From Microbacteriaceae bacterium (lineage in GTDB: Bacteria; Actinomycetota; Actinomycetes; Actinomycetales; Microbacteriaceae), in assembly GCA_025464815.1 (NCBI GenBank), contig JAODMW010000182.1, positions 1-42,729 of the forward strand: a stretch of 42,729 nt of DNA, written 5' to 3'. This document shows positions 8,564 to 20,271 of the stretch, piece by piece; position 1 is the first letter of the stretch, and each line of letters begins with the position of its first letter. Position numbers and translations under genes: made by a program. A model generated the notes under the pieces. It was not told where the DNA came from. It was given only the letters and a program-made list of their open reading frames with translations, and searched no databases.

Positions 8564-10039
8564 CTAGGCAGTCGTCTCCGGCGCGTGAGCCTCGAGGAAC
8601 CGGAATACCTCCGTGCTGTCCACGCCGGGGTAGGTGCCGGTCGGCATCGCAGCGAGCAGGCTGGAATTCATCCGGGCACTCGGCCAGGAATACTGTTCCC
8701 ACCTGCTCGAAAGGTCGAGCGGAGGCCGCCGGCAGCAGGTTTCATCCGGGCAGGTCGAAACCTGTCGATTGACCGTGTCTCGTCCGCGGAACCACTTCGC
8801 GGTCGCGAACGGCGTGCCGACACTCACCGAGAAATCGCCCTGTGACGTGGATTGGATGGCCGAGGTGCACCAGTAGGTTCCCGCGGGTTTATCGGTGTAC
8901 TGGTGATAGGGGCTGAAGCGGTCCTCCACGTCGAAGACCTGGCGAGCGCTCCACTTGCGGCAGACGAGCTGTCCCTCGACGGCGCCCAGAACATCTGTAG
9001 GGAAGGCGGCGTTGTCGTTCTCGTAGGCCTTGAGAATCGCGCCGCTCTCGTGCACCTTGAGAAAATGCACCGGGATGCCGAGATGCTCGGTCGCGAGGTT
9101 CGTGAACCGGTGGGCGGCGGTCTCGTAGGTGACCGCGAAGGCGTCGCGCAGATCCTCGACTGAAAGCTGCTTGAGTTCCTTCGCTTCGCGAAGGAACTCA
9201 ACGGCGCTCTCCTCGGGAATGAGCAATGCGGCAGCGAGATAGTTGGTCTCGACGCGCTGCGCGAGGAATTCACCGTAGCCCTTCGGTTCGGGGTTGCCAA
9301 GCACGAAACTCGCGAGAGCCTGGAGCAGGGCCGACCTCGGATCGCGGGCCGATTTGCCGCCGAGGGGCAGGTAGATGCGTCCGTTCTTGAGGTCGGTGAC
9401 CGACCGGGTCGACTGCGGGAGGTCTTTCACATAGTGCAGAGAGAATCCCAGGTGAGCTGCCAGATCGGACGCGACGCGCTGGGAGAGCGGTCCGCCGCTG
9501 TGCCCGACCGCCGCGAGCAGAATTCGCGCGTGGGATTCGAGCTCTGGGAAGTAGTTGTTCTTGGCCCGCATGAGCTTGCGCAGCTGGGCGTTGGCTCGTC
9601 GCGCCTCCTCGGGCGTCGACGCGCGTTCACGGTGCAGTCGTTCGAGCTCGCGTTGGAGGCCGAGGATGGTCTCGAGCGCCCCATCACTGATCGACTTGCC
9701 GACTCGAAAGGCGGGCAGACCGAGCGACCGAAACAGCGGGCCGCGTTGCGCACGTTCGAGCGCGATCTCCTGAGCCGCACGCGCGCTCGGTGCCTCATTC
9801 GACAACAGCTCGTCGAGCTCGATGTCGAGCGCCTTCGCCACCGATTGCAGCACGCCGAGTTTCGCCTCCCGCTTGCCGTTTTCCAGCATCGACACCTGTG
9901 ATGGGGCACGGCCGACCGCGACGGCGAGTGCGTCGAGGGTCATTCCGCGCTCCGTGCGAAGGTGGCGGATGCGGCGGCCGAGCGTCAATGAATCGAGCAT
10001 GTCTTCATCGTCCGCGCCCGAGAACGCCATTGTCGCCAT
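8564..10039 (-). CDS. ramB: RamB-type XRE/short-chain fatty acyl transcriptional regulator (491 aa)
   Basis: LGRRIRHLRTERGMTLDALAVAVGRAPSQVSMLENGKREAKLGVL HTH; IrrE-like segment ETNYLAAALLIPEESAVEFL...AFAVTYETAAHRFTNLATEHLGIPVHFLKVHESGAI; adjacent to aceA. Confidence 0.88.
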   Translation of the reverse strand: MATMAFSGADDEDMLDSLTLGRRIRHLRTERGMTLDALAVAVGRAPSQVSMLENGKREAKLGVLQSVAKALDIELDELLSNEAPSARAAQEIALERAQRGPLFRSLGLPAFRVGKSISDGALETILGLQRELERLHRERASTPEEARRANAQLRKLMRAKNNYFPELESHARILLAAVGHSGGPLSQRVASDLAAHLGFSLHYVKDLPQSTRSVTDLKNGRIYLPLGGKSARDPRSALLQALASFVLGNPEPKGYGEFLAQRVETNYLAAALLIPEESAVEFLREAKELKQLSVEDLRDAFAVTYETAAHRFTNLATEHLGIPVHFLKVHESGAILKAYENDNAAFPTDVLGAVEGQLVCRKWSARQVFDVEDRFSPYHQYTDKPAGTYWCTSAIQSTSQGDFSVSVGTPFATAKWFRGRDTVNRQVSTCPDETCCRRPPLDLSSRWEQYSWPSARMNSSLLAAMPTGTYPGVDSTEVFRFLEAHAPETTA

Positions 10040-10175
10040 CCATCGATTGTGGCATGCGCCCTTCTTCCGTAAAACAGAAGAAGTGGATTTCTTCTGCAGG
10101 AATTTTCCATTCGATGGACCTTCAGGCCGGTGATAGTCGAAGAGACGCAGCCATTTCAATCTTCGGGAGCACACC

Positions 10176-11504
10176 ATGGAACATTCGATCCTCCGCCCAG
10201 GCGACCAAGCCCAGACCGCGGCCGAACTCGAAGCCGAGTGGCAGCTCGATCCGCGCTGGAACGACATCCGGCGCGACTACACCGCCCAGGACGTCATCGA
10301 CCTCCGCGGCCCCGTGCGAGAAGAGCACACGCTCGCGCGCCGAGGCTCCGAGAAGCTGTGGGAGCTCATTCATTCCGATGAGTGGGTGCCCGCCCTCGGC
10401 GCGCTCACCGGCAACCAGGCGGTACAGCAGGTTCGCGCCGGACTGAAGGCGATCTACCTCTCCGGCTGGCAGGTCGCGGCCGATGCCAACCTCTCCGGCC
10501 AGACCTACCCCGACCAGAGCCTCTACCCGGCGAACTCGGTTCCCGCGGTGGTCCGTCGCATCAACAATGCTCTGCTCCGCGCCGGGCAGATCGAGTTCGC
10601 CGAAGGCGCCCAGTCGGCAAGCCCCGCCCTGTCGACAGGCCCAGGGACCGATTGGATGGCTCCCATCGTCGCGGATGCCGAGGCCGGTTTCGGAGGTCCG
10701 CTCAACGCCTACGAACTCATGCACTCGATGATCGAGGCGGGGGCCGCGGGCGTGCACTGGGAGGACCAGCTCGCCTCGGAGAAGAAGTGCGGGCACATGG
10801 GTGGCAAGGTGCTTGTGCCAACGAGCCAGCACATCCGTACCCTGAGTGCCGCGCGGCTGGCCGCCGACGTCGCGGGGATTCCCAGCGTGATCGTCGGTCG
10901 CACCGACTCCCTCGCCGCCAACCTGATCACCAGCGACGTCGACGAGCGCGACCAGCCCTTCCTCAGCGGAGGCCGCACCGCCGAAGGCTTCTACGAGACG
11001 AAGCCCGGCATCGATGTCGTGCTCGCGCGCGGACTCGCTTACGCGCCATACGCCGACCTGCTCTGGGTGGAGAGTTCGGAACCTGATCTCGAGCTCGCGC
11101 GCACCTTCGCGGAGCACATCCACTCGCAGTATCCCGACAAGAAGCTTGCCTACAACTGCTCGCCGTCCTTCAACTGGAAGTCTCACCTCGATGACACGAC
11201 GATCGCGACCTTCCAGCGCGAACTCGCGTCGATGGGATACGCGTTCCAGTTCATCACGCTGGCAGGCTTCCACGCCCTCAACCACTCCATGTTCACACTC
11301 GCGAAGGACTATGCGAGCCGCCACATGAGTGCCTATGTCGAACTCCAGGAGGCGGAATTCGCCTCGGAGGCTGCCGGATACACCGCCACCAAGCATCAGC
11401 GCGAGGTCGGTACCGGCTATTTCGATCGAGTCGCCACAGTGCTCAACCCGCACAGCGCGACTCTCGCGCTCGCGGGCTCCACCGAGTCCGCCCAGTTTCA
11501 CTGA
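10176..11504 (+). CDS. aceA: Isocitrate lyase
   Basis: [24 protein letters not shown] active-site signature; [16 protein letters not shown]. Confidence 0.97.
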   Translation: MEHSILRPGDQAQTAAELEAEWQLDPRWNDIRRDYTAQDVIDLRGPVREEHTLARRGSEKLWELIHSDEWVPALGALTGNQAVQQVRAGLKAIYLSGWQVAADANLSGQTYPDQSLYPANSVPAVVRRINNALLRAGQIEFAEGAQSASPALSTGPGTDWMAPIVADAEAGFGGPLNAYELMHSMIEAGAAGVHWEDQLASEKKCGHMGGKVLVPTSQHIRTLSAARLAADVAGIPSVIVGRTDSLAANLITSDVDERDQPFLSGGRTAEGFYETKPGIDVVLARGLAYAPYADLLWVESSEPDLELARTFAEHIHSQYPDKKLAYNCSPSFNWKSHLDDTTIATFQRELASMGYAFQFITLAGFHALNHSMFTLAKDYASRHMSAYVELQEAEFASEAAGYTATKHQREVGTGYFDRVATVLNPHSATLALAGSTESAQFH

Positions 11505-11511
11505 CCCCCTT

Positions 11512-11591
11512 CGAAAACGCAGGACTTTGACGCATATCCCCGCCAAAAGACGTCACGCGAGACGTATACGGGCCAAAGTCCTGCATTTTCG
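11512..11591. repeat. Intergenic inverted repeat, 18-bp arms with one mismatch, 44-nt spacer
   Basis: CGAAAACGCAGGACTTTG (11512-11529) versus reverse complement of CAAAGTCCTGCATTTTCG (11574-11591). Confidence 0.85.
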
Positions 11592-11623
11592 TTCACACAC
11601 CCAGAAAGAGAAGAGAGACAGAA

Positions 11624-13231
<1,608 letters not shown>

Positions 13232-13346
13232 GGTACCTCGACGGGTTCCACGGCCCGACCGACATTGCGCGAACACATATCTTCCAGTAGTAAACTCGGC
13301 CGTCGCCGGCAGAGTTGCCCTAGCTTCTTCAGAAGCACCTTGGCTT

Positions 13347-15989
13347 GTGGCTCGAATACTCCTCGTGACGCCACTCGGCGTCGTATTGGGAGGAAGCATC
13401 GTGCGAAGAATCGTTCGCCGCGCAACACGTCTGCTCCGTCAATTGGGGCGCGCCGTGAAAGCGGAGCTACGAGCGGCGGTTCGACGGGGACCGATCCGAT
13501 CCGGAACCGTCCTCTACGAATCATTCGCCGGAAACGGTGCACTGTGCAATCCCGAGGCCCTCTTTCGGGAACTGTTGCGAGCCTCCGATCTGACGAATCT
13601 GCGCCACATCTGGGTTCTCGACAGCCTCCGCGCACACCGTGCAATCCGCGCGGAGTATGCCGGTGACCCACGGGTTCGATTCGTTCGCTATCGATCCCTG
13701 GCCTACCACCGAGCCCTCGCGACCAGCCAATACCTGATCAACAACGCGACCTTTCCCCCGGAGTTCAGCAAGCGCGATGGGCAGGTCTACATCAATACCT
13801 GGCACGGCACTCCGCTGAAGCAGATGGGCTACGACATGCCCAATGGGGCGATGGACTCGGCGAACACCATCCGCAACTTCGTCGCCGCCGACTATCTCCT
13901 GTCGCAGAACTCCTTCATGACCGAGCAGATGTACGAGAAGGCATACAAGCTACGCGGGATCTTCAACGGCTTGATCATCGAAGAAGGCTATCCGCGCGTC
14001 GACCACCAATTCCTCGACCAGGAGCACTTCCTCAAGAGCCGTGCGGACCTCGAGTCCAGTGGTGTCGATCTCGGGGATCGCAGCATCGTGTTGTACGCAC
14101 CGACATGGAAGGGAGACTCGTTCTCCAATCCGGAAGACGACGCTCGCCAACTCCTGGAGACCGTGGTCAGTCTGCAGGCACTCCTGGGCGATGAGCAGTA
14201 CGTCGTGCTCCTCAAAACACATCAGATCGTGCACCGGTACGCAGCTGCCAATCCCGCATTCGCGAAGCTGCTCGTTCCCAACGACATGCCGACCAACACG
14301 ATTCTGGGTCTCAGCAGCGCACTCATCACCGACTACTCGTCCATCTTCTTCGACTTCCTCGCCACCGATCGGCCGATCATCTTCTATACGCCCGACGTCG
14401 ATGAGTACTCCGAGTCGAGGGGAACGTACTTCTCCCCCGCCACATTGCCCGGACCCGTCTGCTCGACGCTGGAGGAACTCCACGCGGCGATCATCGAAGC
14501 CGGTACAGACCCCCAGGAACAATCGGCGCGAGCTGGTACTCGTGAAACCTGGAAAGAGCGATTCGTACCGAACGATGACGGGCTCGTGTCCCGCCGCGTC
14601 ATCGACGTGGTCTTTCGCGGTGAGCACCGCGACCATCGCGTGCTGTCCATCGGCGATGACTCGCGCACGCGCGTGCTTCTTCACCTGGGCGGCATGCGAT
14701 CCAATGGCATCACCTCGTCGGCGTTGTACCTGCTCAACTTCATCGACCACACCCGATACGACGTGTCGGTCATCTTCACGCGACCGCTCGGAGCCCAACA
14801 GCGAGCGAACCAGGCTCGCGTCGATCCACGAGTGCGACAGTTCCACCGCGCGGGCGGAATGAATGGAAGCAAGTTCTCACACCTCCGACGGAAGCTCGCC
14901 GATCGTCGGCAGGATGCATCCCTGCACGTTGATTCCCCGTCGCAACGCAGGCTCTGGGATGACGAATGGAACAGATGCTTCGGCCAAAGCCGATTCGACA
15001 TCGTGGCCGACTTCAGCGGCTACACCGCCTTCTGGGCGATTCTGCTGCTCCATTCACCGGATGCGCGGCGCTCGATCTGGCTCCATAACGACATGTCCGC
15101 CGAAGCCAACCGCGTGATCCGCGGCCGAAGGCGCATGCGGCGCAGCCTGCCCGCGGTCTTCGCCCTGTACCGGGGATTCGACGCGCTGGTCTCCGTATCG
15201 CCCAGCCTGAGGGAGCTGAATCGCAAAGCCCTCGGAACTCGCTTCCGGCTGCGAGACGACCAGTTCGCATTCGCCCGCAACATCGTCGACGACGAACACG
15301 TACTCAAAGGAATGCGGGCGGACCTGCGGGAGCTCCAGGATCATCCGATCGATGTCGAGACCGGTGAAATTCACGTGCCGGAGTGGGCAAGTGAGATGCT
15401 CACGGATGACGGATCCAGGTGGTTCGTCACTGTCGGGCGTTTTTCTACCGAGAAGAATCACGCCCGCCTCTTGCGCGCGTTCGCGCTGGTTCACCTGGAG
15501 TATCCGGACTCGCGTCTGGTGATCGTGGGCTATGGGCCTCTTCGCGCAGAACTCGAACGGACAGTTGACGCCCTCAAGCTCACCGGTGCCGCGTTCATCG
15601 TCGGCCCATACTCGAACCCGTTTCCCATAGTCGCCGCGGCGGACTGTTTCGTACTGTCCAGCAACTACGAGGGGCAGCCGATGGCGCTGCTGGAGGCCGC
15701 GATCATCGGGATGCCCATCGTGTCGGTCGACTTCGAATCCGTTCACGACGCGCTTCCCGGCGACGAGATCCACGTCGTCCCCCAAGACGACGAATCGCTC
15801 GCCAGGGGAATGCGTAGTTTTCTCCGAGGCGAGGTGACCCCCGCGACCCTCGACGTCGACGGCTACAACCGATCGGCCATCGAAGAGTTCCATGCAGCGA
15901 CAGGTAATGCCCGCATGGTCAGGAAGCCCTCCCGGGAGAGTGGCGTGCAGCAAAAAGCCATCCCGCCCGGGGTCTCGGCGTTAGATTGA
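13347..15989 (+). CDS. Bifunctional protein: CDP-glycerol glycerophosphotransferase-like (TagF-type) domain plus C-terminal GT4-type glycosyltransferase (880 aa, GTG start)
   Basis: N-terminal half: YINTWHGTPLKQMGYDM, LYAPTWKGDSF, LITDYSSIFFDFL. C-terminal half: FVTVGRFSTEKNHARLLRAF, VLSSNYEGQPMALLEAAIIGMPIVS. Confidence 0.88.
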   Translation: MARILLVTPLGVVLGGSIVRRIVRRATRLLRQLGRAVKAELRAAVRRGPIRSGTVLYESFAGNGALCNPEALFRELLRASDLTNLRHIWVLDSLRAHRAIRAEYAGDPRVRFVRYRSLAYHRALATSQYLINNATFPPEFSKRDGQVYINTWHGTPLKQMGYDMPNGAMDSANTIRNFVAADYLLSQNSFMTEQMYEKAYKLRGIFNGLIIEEGYPRVDHQFLDQEHFLKSRADLESSGVDLGDRSIVLYAPTWKGDSFSNPEDDARQLLETVVSLQALLGDEQYVVLLKTHQIVHRYAAANPAFAKLLVPNDMPTNTILGLSSALITDYSSIFFDFLATDRPIIFYTPDVDEYSESRGTYFSPATLPGPVCSTLEELHAAIIEAGTDPQEQSARAGTRETWKERFVPNDDGLVSRRVIDVVFRGEHRDHRVLSIGDDSRTRVLLHLGGMRSNGITSSALYLLNFIDHTRYDVSVIFTRPLGAQQRANQARVDPRVRQFHRAGGMNGSKFSHLRRKLADRRQDASLHVDSPSQRRLWDDEWNRCFGQSRFDIVADFSGYTAFWAILLLHSPDARRSIWLHNDMSAEANRVIRGRRRMRRSLPAVFALYRGFDALVSVSPSLRELNRKALGTRFRLRDDQFAFARNIVDDEHVLKGMRADLRELQDHPIDVETGEIHVPEWASEMLTDDGSRWFVTVGRFSTEKNHARLLRAFALVHLEYPDSRLVIVGYGPLRAELERTVDALKLTGAAFIVGPYSNPFPIVAAADCFVLSSNYEGQPMALLEAAIIGMPIVSVDFESVHDALPGDEIHVVPQDDESLARGMRSFLRGEVTPATLDVDGYNRSAIEEFHAATGNARMVRKPSRESGVQQKAIPPGVSALD

Positions 15990-16031
15990 GGTGAAACTCG
16001 CTACTACGTCGCCGATCGATGCGGAGCCCTC

Positions 16032-16709
16032 ATGGACGTCAGCCGGCATGAAGAGAAGCCCCGCCTGCTGCTGATCGAGGATGATCCTCAACTCGGCCCG
16101 CTGATGAAGCAGGTTCTGACGGAAACATACATGGTGACCGTCGTGGCCGATGGCGAACAGGGCGTTCTCGCGGCCCTCGCCGACGATTTCGAGGTCATGA
16201 TCGTCGACCGTCGCTTGCCGTCCCTCGATGGTCTCGGCGTTGTAGAGACCCTTCGCCGCAAACGTGTCACCACCCCCATCCTGATACTCACGGCCCTCGG
16301 GACGGTCCGGGACAAAGTCAGCGGGCTCGATGCCGGAGCGAACGACTATCTCGTCAAACCGTTCGAGTTCGACGAGCTCCTGGCGAGACTGCGTGCCCTC
16401 CGGCGCACCTACTCTGGCGAAGGAACCATGATTCCCGTCGGCGGGTGGGAGTTCTATCCCGAAAGCCGAACCATCTACTCGCCATACGACGGGCGAATCC
16501 TCCTGACGACACGCGAGGGTGCACTGCTGCAGCTGCTTGCGGAAAATCCGCAACGTACCTTCTCGCGCCGCCAGATCCTGCGGTCGGTGTTCAGCAAAGA
16601 GGACCAGCCGGGAACCGTCGACACCTACGTGCACTATCTCAGGCGCAAAACCGACGTGGACATCGTCATGACGGTCCGGGGTCAGGGTTACAGATTGGGC
16701 GAGATATGA
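16032..16709 (+). CDS. OmpR/PhoB-family response regulator
   Basis: LLIEDDPQLGPLM, MIVDRRLP phospho-acceptor, LILTALGTVRDKVSGLDAGANDYLVKPF, winged helix at C-terminus. Confidence 0.94.
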   Translation: MDVSRHEEKPRLLLIEDDPQLGPLMKQVLTETYMVTVVADGEQGVLAALADDFEVMIVDRRLPSLDGLGVVETLRRKRVTTPILILTALGTVRDKVSGLDAGANDYLVKPFEFDELLARLRALRRTYSGEGTMIPVGGWEFYPESRTIYSPYDGRILLTTREGALLQLLAENPQRTFSRRQILRSVFSKEDQPGTVDTYVHYLRRKTDVDIVMTVRGQGYRLGEI

Positions 16710-17713
16710 CCCGCAGCCGCCACGTGGGGGACTCCACGGATAGCGATGCTCAAGCTGTTCGACGCGCATCACGAATAGTGGGGGTGCAGATCGCGGTCGC
16801 GTGCGCCGTGGTGGTTCTGGGGATCGTAGTCGCGGTGTTTTTGTTCGTCATCTCGCAGGTCAAGCCCAGCGAGCTTTTCGAGCCCATCCCCGATACCAAC
16901 AACCTCGATGTGAGCGCTGAGGATGTGCTGCGCGCGGCGGTCATTCTGGGGATTGTCCTGATCATCCTGGCCGGTGCACTGAGCTGGTTTGTCACCAGGC
17001 GAGCCGTACGGCCATTGGGTGAAGCACTACGCATCCAGCGTTCCTTCGTCGCCGACGCAAGCCACGAACTGCGTACGCCCCTCACCGTGCTCGATGCGCG
17101 CCTTCAAGTACTCCAACGCGGACTGTCGCCGGATGACCCGTCAGGGGCGACCGTTGTGGAACTCCGCCGGGACACCAAGTCATTGATCGACATCGTCAAC
17201 GATCTGCTCGAAGCGGCGGAGGTGGAAGCTGCCAATACGAATCGTGTTGTGGCTACCCAGCTCAATCCCGTGCTGGAGTTGGCCGTCGACTCCATGCGAC
17301 TCATCGGAGAGGAGAAAGCCGTTCGGATAACGATCGAAGATTCCGAACCCGTCTGGACCTATCTTGCCCCCACGAGCGCTCATCGGTGCGTGGTCGCACT
17401 GCTCGACAATGCACTTCGATTCTCACCCGATGGGTCGACCGTCGTCGTCACGGTGGCTGCGACGAAGTCGACCGTTTCCGTGACCGTTCGCGACAGTGGA
17501 CCCGGCATTCAAGGGATCGATCCGGCACGAGTCTTCGACAGGTTCGCCCATTCGGGAGCCGCCATCGACGGAGGCGGGAGCACCCGCTCCGGATTCGGGA
17601 TCGGGCTCGCGCTCGTTCGGGATATCGCCGTGCGCCAGGGAGGCTCGGTTCGAGTCCTGGAAAGTTCGGCCAGCGGTACCGCAATCGTTTTCTCGGTGCC
17701 ACGCGCTCGTTGA
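16706..17713 (+). CDS. Membrane sensor histidine kinase
   Basis: Two TM segments, RSFVADASHELRTPLTVL H-box, LLDNALRFSPDGS N-box, DSGPGI and GFGIGLALV G-boxes; ATGA overlap with RR. Confidence 0.95.
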   Translation: MTRSRHVGDSTDSDAQAVRRASRIVGVQIAVACAVVVLGIVVAVFLFVISQVKPSELFEPIPDTNNLDVSAEDVLRAAVILGIVLIILAGALSWFVTRRAVRPLGEALRIQRSFVADASHELRTPLTVLDARLQVLQRGLSPDDPSGATVVELRRDTKSLIDIVNDLLEAAEVEAANTNRVVATQLNPVLELAVDSMRLIGEEKAVRITIEDSEPVWTYLAPTSAHRCVVALLDNALRFSPDGSTVVVTVAATKSTVSVTVRDSGPGIQGIDPARVFDRFAHSGAAIDGGGSTRSGFGIGLALVRDIAVRQGGSVRVLESSASGTAIVFSVPRAR

Positions 17714-17787
17714 CACCGATCATCGCGCGTCGGAGTCTGTTCACCGTCCCGACTTCATCTAAGAATCCTTTTCCCACCGAAGCTCAG

Positions 17788-17805
17788 GATTCTTGGGCGA
17801 TTCTT
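17788..17805 (+). promoter_or_regulatory. Direct repeat GATTCTTGG-GC-GATTCTTGG with 11-bp period, candidate response-regulator box
   Basis: GATTCTT at 17788 and 17799; a third inverted copy AAGAATC at 17761-17767. Confidence 0.55.
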
Positions 17806-17842
17806 GGAAAGCGACCCGTGAACTGGAGGCATCTCTACTCAA

Positions 17843-19393
17843 TTGCAATACACACCGACGAATCAGGCGCCTCAGTCTCAACCGGTCGTCCGAGACCGGT
17901 TCCTGTGGGCTGTCGTGATCCTCGGGGCCATCGGCACCACGATGTCCGCCATTGGTTCCTGGATCCCGTCGCTGTGGGGAGATGAGGCCGCAAGCCTCAT
18001 GTCGGCAGAGCGGTCTCTCCCCAGCCTGTTCTCGATGCTCGGAGTCGTCGACGCTGTTCACGGCACCTACTACCTCGGCCTACATGCCTGGATCGGCCTC
18101 GTCGGGACATCACCGTTCGCCATTCGGTTTCCCAGCGCGGTCGCCACCGGCCTGACCGTCGTCGCCGTGACGCTGATCGCGTCACGGCTCAGTTCACGAC
18201 GCGTCGCCGTCGTCGCCGGCATCGTCTGCTGCATCCTTCCCCGAGTCACCTACATGGGAGCGGAGGCCAGATCCTATGCGTTCAGCGCCGCCATTGCTGC
18301 GTGGCTGACCTACGTTCTCGTGCAGATCATCTCGCGCCAGCATCCGTCACGACGCTGGTGGATCGGATACGCCGCCCTGCTGGCCGTCGGTACCTACGTA
18401 TTTCTGTACACCGTGCTGCTCGTCGTCGTGCACGGACTTATCCTGCTCGCTGTCCGCACGCCCAAAGACATCATTCGACGTTGGATGGTCGCCGTCGGCG
18501 TAGCGGTTCTTGCGGCTGCGCCGGTAGTGGTGTGGGCGATTCTGGAACGCGACCAGATCTCGTACCTCGACAACACCACGCAAGTGACCTTCACTACCCT
18601 GGCCGTGTCCCTGTGGTTCGGGAATCCCGAGTTCGCAATCGTCGCCTGGGCATTCATAGCTGTGGCGATCGTCGCCGCTGTGCGTCTGTGGCTTCGGGAG
18701 AGGACGTCCGCGGCACCTGACGAATCCCTCCTGCCGACGCGGATGCCGAGTCTGACGCTCGTCGGTGTCGCCTGGTTGCTGATTCCTACGGTCATCCTGA
18801 TCGCCGCGCATGTTGCGATCCCGGTTTTCACTGCTCGCTACCTCTCCTATTGCGCGCCGGCGGCGGCGATCCTGATCGCCTGCGGCCTGGGGTGGCTCGG
18901 GCAAAGAAACCGCTGGATTCTCCTCGTCGGGACGGCGATCGTGGTTGGGGCGGCGGTTCCGGCATATGTCTCGCAGCGCGGCCCGTACTCCCAGAACAAC
19001 AGCGACTGGGCGGAGATCAGCTCAATCGTCGGCGCGCATGCGCAGCAGGGTGATGCGATCGCTTTCGACGAAACTGCTCGACCGTCGCGCCGTCCGAGGC
19101 TCGCGCTCCACACCTATCCCGACGGTTTCACCAAGGTGCGTGATGTGGCCCTGAACGTCCCGTTCACACGAAACACGACCTGGCATGATTCGGCCTACAA
19201 CATCGCAACGGCGGCGAGCCTGGGGCGTCTCGACGGCGTCCATCGCATCTGGCTGGTCGAATATGCGACACCCCAACACGTCGACACGTACGATGTGGCA
19301 CAACTTCGAGACCTCGGCTTCGTCGTCTCCGCGAAGTACACCACGTACCGCAGCGTCATCTACGAATACGTCGATGGCACGGTCGCGCCCTGA
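17843..19393 (+). CDS. Polytopic membrane glycosyltransferase, GT39/ArnT-like (TTG start)
   Basis: IGSWIPSLWGDEAASLMSAERS with acidic motif after TM1, HGTYYLGLHAWI, about 10+ hydrophobic segments. Confidence 0.75.
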   Translation: MQYTPTNQAPQSQPVVRDRFLWAVVILGAIGTTMSAIGSWIPSLWGDEAASLMSAERSLPSLFSMLGVVDAVHGTYYLGLHAWIGLVGTSPFAIRFPSAVATGLTVVAVTLIASRLSSRRVAVVAGIVCCILPRVTYMGAEARSYAFSAAIAAWLTYVLVQIISRQHPSRRWWIGYAALLAVGTYVFLYTVLLVVVHGLILLAVRTPKDIIRRWMVAVGVAVLAAAPVVVWAILERDQISYLDNTTQVTFTTLAVSLWFGNPEFAIVAWAFIAVAIVAAVRLWLRERTSAAPDESLLPTRMPSLTLVGVAWLLIPTVILIAAHVAIPVFTARYLSYCAPAAAILIACGLGWLGQRNRWILLVGTAIVVGAAVPAYVSQRGPYSQNNSDWAEISSIVGAHAQQGDAIAFDETARPSRRPRLALHTYPDGFTKVRDVALNVPFTRNTTWHDSAYNIATAASLGRLDGVHRIWLVEYATPQHVDTYDVAQLRDLGFVVSAKYTTYRSVIYEYVDGTVAP

Positions 19394-19397
19394 CCCA

Positions 19398-20195
19398 TCA
19401 CGCCGCCGGCTCGGCAACATCACGTCCCGGCTCCTTCGGGCGAAAGGACAGCGCGATGACCAGTCCCAGAATCACGGCGAGGAAGAGCGCGCTGGTGCCG
19501 GTCGTGCCCAGGCCGAGCCCGCCATCCTTCGTGCTTTGAGAGAGGAGGTCCCCGGTAGAGGCGCCAAGAGGGCGAGTGAGAACGTAGGCAATCCAGAAGG
19601 CAAGCACGGCATTCAGTTTGAAGACGAAGTAGGCCGCGGCCACGAGGACGACGACACCCGCGAAGACGAGCAGCGACAGCAGGTAACCGAGACTCAAACT
19701 CTCGGCAAGCAGGTCTCCGGCCGCCGTTCCCAGGGCGAACGTGAACAGCACCGCAAGCCAGTAGAAACCTTCCCGGCGGGAGGTGAAGATCGAATGGATC
19801 GACAGGGTCCTCTCGCTGAGGAACCAGGCGACGAAAGTGATCGCGAGTGCGACGGCGAAGACGACCGTCGTCACCCAGAGCGGTACGCCGAGATTGTCGA
19901 CGAGGTTGTCGGTGATCAACGTGCCGACCACGCTGATCAGGACAACCGACAGCCAGTACACCGCAGGAACGTAGCGGCGCAACCGGAACTGTGCGACCAG
20001 CGCGCCCGCGAGGAAGGCACTCATGATAACCGTGGTCACGGTCAAACCCAGATTGAGATTCACCCCGAGAAAGTCCGCCGCCGTCTCGCCGACAGTGGTC
20101 GCAAGCACCTTGATCACCCAGAAAACCACGGTGACCTCAGGCACCTTGTTCAGCATCCGTCGAGCCGTGGTTGTAGCGAACCTATTCGATGCCAT
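19398..20195 (-). CDS. DUF347/COG4705-family membrane protein (copy 1)
   Basis: NKVPEVTVVFWVIKVLATTVGETAADFLGV, GTAAGDLLAESLSLGY, LTRPLGASTGDLLSQ; AAGGAG ribosome-binding site. Confidence 0.85.
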   Translation of the reverse strand: MASNRFATTTARRMLNKVPEVTVVFWVIKVLATTVGETAADFLGVNLNLGLTVTTVIMSAFLAGALVAQFRLRRYVPAVYWLSVVLISVVGTLITDNLVDNLGVPLWVTTVVFAVALAITFVAWFLSERTLSIHSIFTSRREGFYWLAVLFTFALGTAAGDLLAESLSLGYLLSLLVFAGVVVLVAAAYFVFKLNAVLAFWIAYVLTRPLGASTGDLLSQSTKDGGLGLGTTGTSALFLAVILGLVIALSFRPKEPGRDVAEPAA

Positions 20196-20271
20196 GCAGG
20201 TACTCCTTGAGATGAAATTGATTTTCCTCAGCCAATCGACCGGGAACTAAGACTTCTCACAGATGGAGAAT

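Noticed and set aside
10122-11546. 474-aa minus-strand ORF opposite aceA
   Set aside because: Shadow ORF; the isocitrate lyase on the other strand is unambiguous
11512-11591. Integron attC-like site
   Set aside because: No integrase or cassette structure, and the arms lack a recognisable attC core
19185-20210. 341-aa plus-strand ORF opposite DUF347 copy 1
   Set aside because: Highly charged antisense translation; the minus-strand product is a clear membrane protein
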